Shown here piece by piece: positions 7,450-14,318 of a DNA stretch of 42,682 nucleotides. The DNA is from Clostridiales bacterium (GTDB taxonomy: Bacteria > Bacillota > Clostridia > Oscillospirales > Oscillospiraceae): NCBI GenBank assembly GCA_022787565.1, contig JALFVN010000043.1:1-42682 (forward strand). The letters run 5' to 3'. The notes under the pieces were generated by a model that worked only from the letters and a program-made list of their open reading frames with translations, ran no database searches and had not been told where the DNA came from. Positions within the stretch are counted from its first letter, which is position 1. Each line of letters starts with the position of its first letter. Made by a program: the position numbers and the translations under genes.

Positions 7450-9173
7450 AGAGATCATTCAGGGACAGCGCCCCGGTGTGGGCGCTGTTTTCCCTTCTGG
7501 TCATCTATTTTACCCTTATTGCTGCCAGTGTATATGAGGAGGGCATGACACTGTTTCAGCTAATCCCTCTTGCGATTAATGCAAAGTCAGGAGACATCCG
7601 CTGGACAGCATACACGCCTAAATTTATCCTCATTTCCCTTGCAATATACGCAGGCGGCATTGCCCTGTATTATTCCACCCGGCAAAACCGCAGGCCGGGA
7701 GAGGAGCACGGTTCAGCCCAATGGGGAAATGTCCGTGCGCTGAACAAAAAGTACAGCGACAAAAACCCCAACAATAATGCCATCCTCACCCGACATCTCA
7801 GTATGAGCCTGAACGGCAGAAAGCACATGCGAAATCTGCTTCAGATCATTGTGGGCGGCAGCGGTTCCGGCAAGACTCGCTATGTAGTCAAGCCCAACCT
7901 GATGCTGGCCAATGCCAGTTTTATCTGTACCGACCCAAAGGGCGAGATCGTCCGTGCCGTGGCTCCGCTGCTGCTGCAAAAGGGCTATGTGGTGAAAGTG
8001 TTTGACCTGATCGACCCGTCCCATTCGGACAGCTATAACCCCTTTCGGTATATCCGCAGGGACAGCGATGTGTTCCGGCTCATCAACAATTTTATCCAGA
8101 ACACCACACCGAAAAATGCCGGTCAGAATGACCCCTTCTGGGAGAAGTCTGAGACAGCTTTAGACGCAGCTTTGATGCTGTATCTGCTCCATGAGGCCCC
8201 TCCCGAAGAGCAGACCATGGAGATGATGCTCACCATGATCGAATACGGCGCTGCTAAGGAGGATGACGACGATTATCAGTCGCCCCTGGACCTGCTCTTT
8301 GAAGCGCTGGAGGAGGAACAGCCGAACCATATCGCACTGCGCCAATACCGCATTTTCAAGCAGGCCGCCGGTAAAACGGCAAAAAGCATTTTGGTGAGCG
8401 CCGCTGTCCGTCTCTCCACCTTCACCCTGCCTGAGATACAGAACATTACCAACGAGGACAGTCTGGAAATCTCCATGCTGGGAGAGCGCAGGCAGGCCAT
8501 CTTCTGTGTCATCCCGGACAGCAACGACAACAGTCTGAACTTTCTTGTGGGTATGCTGTATACCCAGGCATTTCAGGAGCTTTACTACCAGGCGGACAAG
8601 AACCATATGGGGCCGCTGCCTGTTCCTGTGCGCCTGATGTTCGACGAGTTTGCGAATGTCGCTTTACCGGACGGCTATGCCCGTTTGCAGGCCACCATGC
8701 GCTCCCGGAACATCATGGCCACAATTATTTTGCAGAACATCTCCCAGCTTAAAGCCCTGTTCAAGGATGACTGGGAGGGCATTATCGGCAACGCGGACAC
8801 GCTGGTGTATTTGGGCGGAAATGAACAGAGCACCCATGAATATATCTCCAAGCTGCTGGGCAAGGAGACCATCAGCACCACCTCCAGCAGCCAGAGCAAG
8901 GGGCGGAGCGGCTCCTTCTCCCAGGGCACGCAGCAGACAGGCCGGGAGCTGATGACCCCGGACGAGGTCCGGCTTCTGGACAACAAAAATGCGGTTGTGT
9001 TCATTCGCGGGGAGCGCCCGGTCATTGATGAAAAGTACGACCTGATGAAGCACCCCAACATTGCCTATACCGAGGACGGCGGCGCGGCACCCTACCTGCA
9101 CAGCCCTCGCTGCATGTACGACATGAGACATTTACTTGAAACGGAGGAACGATTTGAAGAAAAGCAATACTGA
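7446..9173 (+). CDS. virD4: VirD4-like type IV coupling ATPase
   Basis: This 575-residue protein has two N-terminal membrane segments (about 10-30 and 57-77). A RecA-like domain follows with Walker A GGSGSGKT (about 137-144) and Walker B LMFDEFANV (about 397-405). It starts at GTG overlapping the PcfB-like stop. VirD4 proteins receive the relaxase-DNA complex and feed it to the secretion channel. Length and motif spacing are normal, so it is probably active. The pilin gene begins within its last codons. Confidence 0.93.
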   Translation: MKRSFRDSAPVWALFSLLVIYFTLIAASVYEEGMTLFQLIPLAINAKSGDIRWTAYTPKFILISLAIYAGGIALYYSTRQNRRPGEEHGSAQWGNVRALNKKYSDKNPNNNAILTRHLSMSLNGRKHMRNLLQIIVGGSGSGKTRYVVKPNLMLANASFICTDPKGEIVRAVAPLLLQKGYVVKVFDLIDPSHSDSYNPFRYIRRDSDVFRLINNFIQNTTPKNAGQNDPFWEKSETALDAALMLYLLHEAPPEEQTMEMMLTMIEYGAAKEDDDDYQSPLDLLFEALEEEQPNHIALRQYRIFKQAAGKTAKSILVSAAVRLSTFTLPEIQNITNEDSLEISMLGERRQAIFCVIPDSNDNSLNFLVGMLYTQAFQELYYQADKNHMGPLPVPVRLMFDEFANVALPDGYARLQATMRSRNIMATIILQNISQLKALFKDDWEGIIGNADTLVYLGGNEQSTHEYISKLLGKETISTTSSSQSKGRSGSFSQGTQQTGRELMTPDEVRLLDNKNAVVFIRGERPVIDEKYDLMKHPNIAYTEDGGAAPYLHSPRCMYDMRHLLETEERFEEKQY

Positions 9174-9471
9174 AAAGACGGCAAGGCGTATCCTGTGCCT
9201 GTGGAGCGTTCTTGCCCTTGGCCTGACGCTGTTTACCGGCACGGCCTACGCTGACGGCGATCCCCTGACCATTGTGAATAACCTGAGCGACTTTATCTTC
9301 TCCTGCATCAAGGCCATCGGCATCATTATCCTCGGCTGGGGCGTGGTGCAGGTGGGCATGAGTATCCAGAGTCATGACGCCAGTCAGCGGTCCCAGGGCT
9401 TCCTGTGCCTCTTCGGCGGCCTGGTCATCACCTTTGCCAAGGAGATATTGACTGCCATTGGTGTGACGTAA
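9154..9471 (+). CDS. VirB2/Maff2-like small pilin-type membrane protein
   Basis: This 105-residue protein starts at TTG 9154, seven bases after GGAGGAA; upstream starts have no ribosome site. A signal-like segment (about 13-33, ending TGTAYADG) is followed by two hydrophobic helices (about 48-70 and 82-100). This matches VirB2/TrbC-like or Maff2-family proteins, which sit between VirD4 and VirB6 in this ICE family. The stop TAA overlaps the first arm of a palindrome-terminator. Confidence 0.75.
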   Translation: MKKSNTEKTARRILCLWSVLALGLTLFTGTAYADGDPLTIVNNLSDFIFSCIKAIGIIILGWGVVQVGMSIQSHDASQRSQGFLCLFGGLVITFAKEILTAIGVT

Positions 9472-9517
9472 AAATGCGTTTCACCGTGAAACGTAATTCC
9501 ATGGTGAAACGCATTTT
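9471..9517. terminator. Bidirectional terminator built from parS-like repeats (includes site 3, 9478-9492)
   Basis: AAAATGCGTTTCACC (9471-9485) pairs with GGTGAAACGCATTTT (9503-9517), a 15-bp stem followed by a T run. Within the first arm and loop is a complete palindrome, GTTTCAC-C-GTGAAAC (site 3). It separates the convergent pilin and RelE-type genes, so it could end both transcripts. The second arm begins exactly where the toxin-antitoxin cassette begins. Confidence 0.8.
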
Positions 9518-9518
9518 T

Positions 9519-9842
9519 TTATGGACTTATGTTATCTCCGAACAGGACAGTGATATAGTCCTGCCTGGCATTGATCACTCTGGCAACAAGCACAGTGCTT
9601 CCTTCTACCTTATAGACAGCAATATAATTCCCGCAGACCAATATCCGCAGATCACTGGAATATCCCGTCAGGGCAGCGACTGAGGGACCGGCTTCGGCAT
9701 GATGTTCCAAAATGCGCAGGTCCTTTGTTATGCTGCGCACAACCCGTCGGGCTGCGCTGGGATTCTTTAACTCGTAAATAATATATTGTTTGATCTTCTC
9801 CAGGTCTCGTGCAGCCTCCGGAGAGATGACGAGCTTATTCAT
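9519..9842 (-). CDS. RelE/ParE-family toxin
   Basis: This 107-residue protein has the RelE/ParE fold signature: EAARDLEKIKQYIIYELKNP at the N-terminus, then LRILVCGNYIAVYKVEG and VARVINARQDY near the C-terminus. RelE-like members cut mRNA on the ribosome and ParE-like members poison gyrase; the sequence alone does not decide which. It overlaps the upstream antitoxin gene by eight bases. Confidence 0.85.
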   Translation of the reverse strand: MNKLVISPEAARDLEKIKQYIIYELKNPSAARRVVRSITKDLRILEHHAEAGPSVAALTGYSSDLRILVCGNYIAVYKVEGSTVLVARVINARQDYITVLFGDNISP

Positions 9843-10161
9843 CGGCTATACCCAGGCTTGCCTCAACCTCATCCAGACTGAGCCAGCCTTCCTTTTCACC
9901 GGAATCAAACCCTTTTTGCACTTCTTCTATAAAACGGTGCATGGCTTTTGCCTTCATGTATTCCTCGTTTTCGGGAGAGGCAAGGAACGGAAGGCCGTTT
10001 GCGTTGATGGACTGCTGAATAAAGATATTTACGGCATCGGTAAAAGTAAGCCCCTGACGGGAATATATATTCTCGACCTGCTGCTTTATTTCCGGGTTTA
10101 TCCGCATCTGAAAGGTAGAAGTCTTGGGCGCATTGGCAACATTCAATTTGTGCTGATCCAT
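9835..10161 (-). CDS. RelB/DinJ-family antitoxin
   Basis: This 108-residue protein has a ribbon-helix-helix N-terminus (TSTFQMRINPEIKQQVENIY, then GLTFTDAVNIFIQQSI), typical of RelB/DinJ antitoxins, and an acidic toxin-binding tail. The ATG at 10161 is preferred, with GAGGTG seven bases upstream; an in-frame GTG lies nine bases earlier. It lies behind a consensus promoter and probably represses it. Confidence 0.86.
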   Translation of the reverse strand: MDQHKLNVANAPKTSTFQMRINPEIKQQVENIYSRQGLTFTDAVNIFIQQSINANGLPFLASPENEEYMKAKAMHRFIEEVQKGFDSGEKEGWLSLDEVEASLGIADE

Positions 10162-10181
10162 TTTTATCACCTCGCATTTAA

Positions 10182-10210
10182 AGTATAATACCCAAAGTTA
10201 AAAATGTCAA
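10182..10210 (-). promoter_or_regulatory. Promoter of the RelB/RelE operon
   Basis: On the minus strand TTGACA, 17-base spacer, TATACT, about 20 bases before the antitoxin start. The -35 abuts a remnant of the palindrome leader (ACGTAATTACAAGAA at 10214-10228), marking the edge of the inserted cassette. Confidence 0.72.
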
Positions 10211-10244
10211 TACAACGTAATTACAAGAACGGGAGGTGTAGACA

Positions 10245-11084
10245 ATAAGTGACAACTGGGTAGTAAGAAATCTGGAAAACGCCCTTGCCACATGGAATGA
10301 GAAACTGGCGGAGCTGTGGCAGCTTGTGACGCAGACGCCGGAGACCTTCAAGGGCGGGCAAATCTGGGGTGTCATTGTCAATATCCATTCGGCACTGGTG
10401 GGCGTGGGGTACGGCCTGCTGGTGCTTTTCTTCGCCATGGGCATCTTTTCCACGGCAGCGTCATTCAGAGAGCTGCAAAGACCGGAGTTTGCTCTGCGGC
10501 ATTTTATCCGCTTCCTTTTCGCAAAGGTGGCGGTTGGCCGGGGAATGGAGATCATGACGGCCATCTTTGCCATATGCGGCGGCGTTGCGTCCACGGTAAT
10601 GGGCCGTCTGGGTACAGCCGTTACCCAGACGGCGACCCTCCCCGCTGAGATCGTCACAGCTATAGAAAATGTTGGTTTTATGGAGAGCATCCCTCTCTGG
10701 CTGGTCTCCTTTCTTGGTAGTCTGTTTATTACTGTTATGTCCTTTATTCTGATCCTCACGGTGTATGGCCGCTTTTTCCGGCTTTACCTCTATACCGCCC
10801 TCTCGCCTCTGCCCTTTGCCTCCTTTGCCGGAGAAAACGCCTCGGTAATGGGCAAGGCTTTTGTCAAATCCTATGTGGGTGTCTGCCTGGAGGGTGCGGT
10901 CATCGTCCTCGCCTGTCTGATCTATTCCGCCTTTCTGTCCAGCGACGCGCCGTCGGTAGATACCACGCTCCCGGCAGTGACAATGGCATGGCAGTATTTG
11001 GGGCAGCTGGGCTTCAATATGCTGGTACTGACCGGACTTGTCAAGGGAGCCGACCGGCTGGTCCGGGAGATGTTCAGCCTATGA
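10245..11084 (+). CDS. virB6: VirB6-like polytopic mating channel protein, apparent ATA start
   Basis: This 279-residue protein begins SDNWVVRNLENALATWNEKL after an ATA codon at 10245, with GGGAGG eight bases upstream. No ATG, GTG or TTG lies between the in-frame TAG at 10239 and GTG 10326. Relatives as I recall them begin MSDNWVV, so ATA appears to be a mutated start; GTG 10326 would remove 27 conserved residues. About six membrane segments are visible (for example VNIHSALVGVGYGLLVLFF and LFITVMSFILILTVYG). VirB6 proteins form part of the inner-membrane DNA channel. The stop overlaps the ATG of a methyltransferase remnant. Confidence 0.82.
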   Translation: MSDNWVVRNLENALATWNEKLAELWQLVTQTPETFKGGQIWGVIVNIHSALVGVGYGLLVLFFAMGIFSTAASFRELQRPEFALRHFIRFLFAKVAVGRGMEIMTAIFAICGGVASTVMGRLGTAVTQTATLPAEIVTAIENVGFMESIPLWLVSFLGSLFITVMSFILILTVYGRFFRLYLYTALSPLPFASFAGENASVMGKAFVKSYVGVCLEGAVIVLACLIYSAFLSSDAPSVDTTLPAVTMAWQYLGQLGFNMLVLTGLVKGADRLVREMFSL

Positions 11085-11200
11085 AGAAATACGGCGTAAT
11101 CTATACCGACCCACCATGGCGCTATATAGAGCTCTTTGCCCGTCGAAATTCTCCCAGCTGGGATATTTGAAAAATGAGGTTGAAAGAGATATGGCGATGG
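11081..11200 (+). pseudogene. MT-A70-family adenine methyltransferase remnant, middle deleted
   Basis: ATG at 11081, overlapping the VirB6 stop, encodes MKKYGVIYTDPPWRY, which is the start and DPPW catalytic motif of MT-A70 DNA adenine methyltransferases. The frame then jumps to IELFARR-NSPSWDI and stops. IELFAR..GWDVWGNEVE is the usual C-terminal end of these enzymes, and WKNEVERDM can be read after a one-base shift. Nearly the whole middle of the gene has been deleted. MT-A70 genes commonly follow VirB6 in this ICE family. Confidence 0.72.
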
Positions 11201-11315
11201 AAGAATATTGACATAAATACGGTTTTTATATAGAATAAGCTTGCCCGAAAGGGTAAGAGCGTTGCCATACATACGGTAGGCGGTTCCGCTACACCACCCG
11301 AAAGGGGGTGTTGCT

Positions 11316-11399
11316 ATGCCGATTACATTGACGTTTCACATCTTTGGATGCACGATAACTGTTACTGTAAAAAGCAGAAACCGCCACTCTGCCAAGTGA
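11316..11399 (+). CDS. 27-residue peptide with embedded terminator, possible type I toxin-like ORF
   Basis: AAAGGGGG lies eight bases before ATG 11316. The peptide has a hydrophobic, beta-like core (LTFHIFGCTITVTV) and a basic end (KSRNRHSAK). The last codons form the left arm of a strong hairpin at 11376-11407, so the message ends where the peptide ends. A structured leader (CCCGAAAGGG at about 11246, then CACCCGAAAGGGGGTG) precedes it. The layout resembles small hydrophobic toxin genes of type I systems. I cannot name a family and have not identified the antisense RNA. Confidence 0.4.
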   Translation: MPITLTFHIFGCTITVTVKSRNRHSAK

Positions 11400-11407
11400 C
11401 GGTTTCT
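11376..11407 (+). terminator. Hairpin terminator overlapping the small ORF end
   Basis: AGAAACCG (11376-11383) pairs with CGGTTTCT (11400-11407), and CACT inside pairs with AGTG. The stem overlaps the last codons of the 27-residue ORF and is followed by TTATG rather than a long T run. Confidence 0.55.
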
Positions 11408-11523
11408 TATGCTTTAGTATAAGATAAATCATTTTGGGCGGAACCGTTTACCGGCAGCGCTCTTTCTGTCTTTATTATAGAATTACAGACCCTGTTTGTC
11501 AATCGAAAATTCTTTCAGTACGG

Positions 11524-11550
11524 TGCGCCATGCTACGTGGCGCATTTTTC
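11524..11550 (+). terminator. Intrinsic terminator before the PrgI unit
   Basis: TGCGCCA (11524-11530) pairs with TGGCGCA (11538-11544) around a seven-base loop and is followed by TTTTTC. It would stop transcripts arriving from upstream just before palindrome site 4. Confidence 0.65.
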
Positions 11551-11577
11551 ATTCAATAAGGAATACATCACAAATGC

Positions 11578-11592
11578 GTTTCACCGTGAAAC
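11578..11592. promoter_or_regulatory. parS-like palindrome, site 4
   Basis: GTTTCAC-C-GTGAAAC is perfect and extends to a 25-base palindrome, AATGCGTTTCAC-C and its complement (11573-11597). It lies 35 bases before the PrgI-like start, directly after a terminator, so it sits where the promoter of the PrgI-VirB4 unit should be. Confidence 0.85.
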
Positions 11593-11626
11593 GCATTACC
11601 ACACATTGTTAAGGCAGGTGAAAGCA

Positions 11627-11959
11627 ATGGAAATCAAGATACCAAAAGAGATCCGTCAGTACAAGGAGAGCATCTTTTTCGGCCTGTCGGCCAGGCAGTT
11701 CTTTTGCTCCCTTGTGGCTCTGTTCGTTGCCGCCGGTATATACCTGGGCCTTGGCCGCTTGATCGGCCGGGAAACGGCAAGCTGGCTCTGTATCCTTCTG
11801 GCGGCCCCTTTCGCGGCGGCCGGTTTTTTCAGCTACAACGGCTTGAGCTTTGAGCAGTTTTTGTGGGCGGTCGTCAAGTCTGAGCTGCTCTTTGCCGGGG
11901 AGCGGAAATATATCTCGGAAAATCCGTATTACGAAGCCTGTTTGGGAAAGGAGAAGTGA
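11627..11959 (+). CDS. PrgI-family / VirB3-like membrane protein
   Basis: This 110-residue protein begins MEIKIPKEIRQYKESIFFGL, the standard opening of PrgI-family proteins. Two adjacent membrane segments follow (about 24-44 and 51-72), then a soluble tail. It is the VirB3 equivalent and anchors VirB4 in Gram-positive conjugation systems. The ATG at 11627 is chosen over an upstream frame that reads through the palindrome. The stop overlaps the VirB4 start (TGATG). Confidence 0.84.
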   Translation: MEIKIPKEIRQYKESIFFGLSARQFFCSLVALFVAAGIYLGLGRLIGRETASWLCILLAAPFAAAGFFSYNGLSFEQFLWAVVKSELLFAGERKYISENPYYEACLGKEK

Positions 11960-14283
11960 TGCCTGTGATCAGATCTCTTGCCACAGCAAATCAAAGTGAA
12001 CGGGACAAACTGAGAATACCCAAGAGTGTTCAGCAGACCATCCCCATTAAGCGCATTTACGCCGACGGCATCTGGCAGGTGGGCCGCAAGCACAGCCGCA
12101 CATGGAAGCTGACAGATGTAAATTACATCGCGGCCTCCCAGGAGGCCCAACGCAGCATCTTTACGGCATACTGCGGCGCGCTGAACGCTCTGCCTACTGA
12201 CGCTACCGCCAAGATCACCATCGTGAACCATCGCCTCAACCCCGCTGAGTTCGAGCGGCGCATTCTGCTGCCCTACAAGGGCGACTGGCTTGACCACTTC
12301 CGGGAGGAAGCCAATCAGATCATGCGCGACCGCTCCAGACAGAGCAACAATCTGGTACAGGAGCGGTATATCACCCTGTCCATCGCCGAGCGGAAAATTG
12401 AGGAGAGCCGGGCGTACTTCCGCAGGGTGGAGAGCAACCTGAACAAGAGCTTTTCACGTCTGGACTCCGGGCTGAAAGCCATAAGCAACTATGAGCGGCT
12501 TCGCATCCTCCATGACTTCTTCCGCTCCGGACAGGAGCAGTATTTCCAATATGACGACGCACAGGCTATACGGAGGGCTACAGACTTCCGGGAGCTGATC
12601 TGCCCGGACGGTATGTGCTTCAGGAAAAACCATTTTGAGATGGGAGACAAGTTTGGCCGGGTACTGTTTCTCAGAAGCTATGCTTCCTTTGTGGCTGATG
12701 ACCTGATCTCTGACCTGACTGAGTTTTCCCGAAATCTCATGCTCTCCATTGACCTGATTCCTGTGCCCACAGACGAGGCGGTCAAGGAAGTGGAGAGCAT
12801 TATCCTTGGTGTGGAGACCGACATCACCCGCTGGCAGCAGCGGCAAAACGCAAAGAACAACTTCACAGCAGAAGTGCCCCGCACCATGGAGCAGAAGCGG
12901 GAAAACTCCCGGGAGTACATGGATGACCTGACTATGCGCGACCAGCGCATGATCTTTTCCATCATTACCATTGTCCACACCGCTGACACTCTGGAACAGC
13001 TGGACGCCGACTCCGAGAGCCTGATCGCCATCGGCAAAGAGCATCTTTGCGACATCTCCTCCGCCCGCTACCAGCAGGAGGACGGCCTGAATACCGCATT
13101 GCCCTACGGCCTGCGGCGGCTGAAAGCCCTGCACACCCTCACCACCGAGAGCTGCGCCGTCGCCATGCCCTTCCGGGCACAGGAGATACAGGATCCCGGC
13201 GGCATATCCTACGGCATCAACGTGATCTCAAAAAATCCGCTGATCTGCGACCGCAAACGGCTGGTGTCTCCCCACGCCTTTTATCTGGGCGTGTCCGGCT
13301 CCGGTAAATCCATGGGGATGAAAAGCACCATACAGAATGTTGCCCTGGGTACAGAGGACGACATTATTATCGTGGACGCTGAACGGGAATACGGCGCGCT
13401 GACCCGTGCCTTCGGCGGCGAGGTGGTGGAGATCTCTCCCCACAGTATGCACCACATCAATCCGCTGGAGGTGGTCAAAGGTTACGAGGATGAAAACCCC
13501 ATTGCGTTGAAGTCTGAGCTGATCACCAGTATTCTGGAGCAGCAGATGGGAGCCGGGATCATGAGCGGCAGCTACAAATCCATCATTGACCGCTGCACAG
13601 CCAGCGTGTTCAAACCCTATCTCAGCGGCAAGGCTCCGGCTCCGCTGCTCACCGACTGGCGCAGGGAGGTGCTGAAGCAGCCGGAACCGGAGGCAAGGGA
13701 AATCGCCCTTGCTGCGGAGCTGATCACCGAGGGCAGTCTGAACGTGTTTGCCCATCACTCCGATGTGGATATGTCCAACCGGATCATGGTTCTTGACCTG
13801 TATGAGATGGGAGAGCAGCTTCGCCCCACGGCGTTGGTGGTGACGCTGGAGGCCATCAACAACAGGGTCATGGAAAACCGCAAAAAGGGAAAGTATACCT
13901 GGGTGTTCCTGGACGAGGTCTATTTGTACTTCAAATACCACTACTCCGCTGAGGTGCTTTACCGGGCCTGGAAGCGGTTCAGAAAATACGGCGGCATCCT
14001 GACTGCCGCAACGCAGAACGTGGAGGAATGTCTGCGCTCTGAGACGGCGCGGCTCATGTTTGCAAACTCCGAGTTTCTGATGCTGTTCAATCAGGCAGCC
14101 ACAGACCGGCAGGAACTGAGCAAGCTGCTCCATATCTCCGACACGCAGATGAACTATGTGACAGATGTGGAACCGGGGCACGGTCTTCTGCGCGTGGACG
14201 GGGCGGTGATCCCCTTTGACTGTACCATCCCCAGGGACACGGAGCTGTACGCGCTGATGAACACCAGCCCCGGCAGGGCCTAA
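11959..14283 (+). CDS. virB4: VirB4-like conjugation ATPase
   Basis: This 774-residue protein has an N-terminal half with the conserved TrsE/VirB4 region. The C-terminal ATPase half has Walker A GVSGSGKS (about 444-451) and Walker B WVFLDEVYLYF (about 647-657), then a TQNVEECLRS motif. It powers pilus assembly or channel function with VirD4. The ATG at 11959 overlaps the PrgI-like stop and has AAAGGAG upstream. Length is normal and no frame break is visible. Confidence 0.93.
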   Translation: MPVIRSLATANQSERDKLRIPKSVQQTIPIKRIYADGIWQVGRKHSRTWKLTDVNYIAASQEAQRSIFTAYCGALNALPTDATAKITIVNHRLNPAEFERRILLPYKGDWLDHFREEANQIMRDRSRQSNNLVQERYITLSIAERKIEESRAYFRRVESNLNKSFSRLDSGLKAISNYERLRILHDFFRSGQEQYFQYDDAQAIRRATDFRELICPDGMCFRKNHFEMGDKFGRVLFLRSYASFVADDLISDLTEFSRNLMLSIDLIPVPTDEAVKEVESIILGVETDITRWQQRQNAKNNFTAEVPRTMEQKRENSREYMDDLTMRDQRMIFSIITIVHTADTLEQLDADSESLIAIGKEHLCDISSARYQQEDGLNTALPYGLRRLKALHTLTTESCAVAMPFRAQEIQDPGGISYGINVISKNPLICDRKRLVSPHAFYLGVSGSGKSMGMKSTIQNVALGTEDDIIIVDAEREYGALTRAFGGEVVEISPHSMHHINPLEVVKGYEDENPIALKSELITSILEQQMGAGIMSGSYKSIIDRCTASVFKPYLSGKAPAPLLTDWRREVLKQPEPEAREIALAAELITEGSLNVFAHHSDVDMSNRIMVLDLYEMGEQLRPTALVVTLEAINNRVMENRKKGKYTWVFLDEVYLYFKYHYSAEVLYRAWKRFRKYGGILTAATQNVEECLRSETARLMFANSEFLMLFNQAATDRQELSKLLHISDTQMNYVTDVEPGHGLLRVDGAVIPFDCTIPRDTELYALMNTSPGRA

Positions 14284-14286
14284 TCC

Positions 14287-14301
14287 GTCTCACGGTGAAA
14301 C
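14287..14301. promoter_or_regulatory. parS-like palindrome, site 5
   Basis: GTCTCAC-G-GTGAAAC, one mismatch in the left arm. It fills the short gap between the VirB4 stop and the ribosome site of the CHAP gene. Confidence 0.75.
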
Positions 14302-14318
14302 ATATAAAGGGGGCGTGA

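Noticed and set aside
11331-11338. Half-site GTTTCACA-like string in the 27-residue ORF
   Set aside because: Only one arm is present, in coding sequence, with no symmetric partner.
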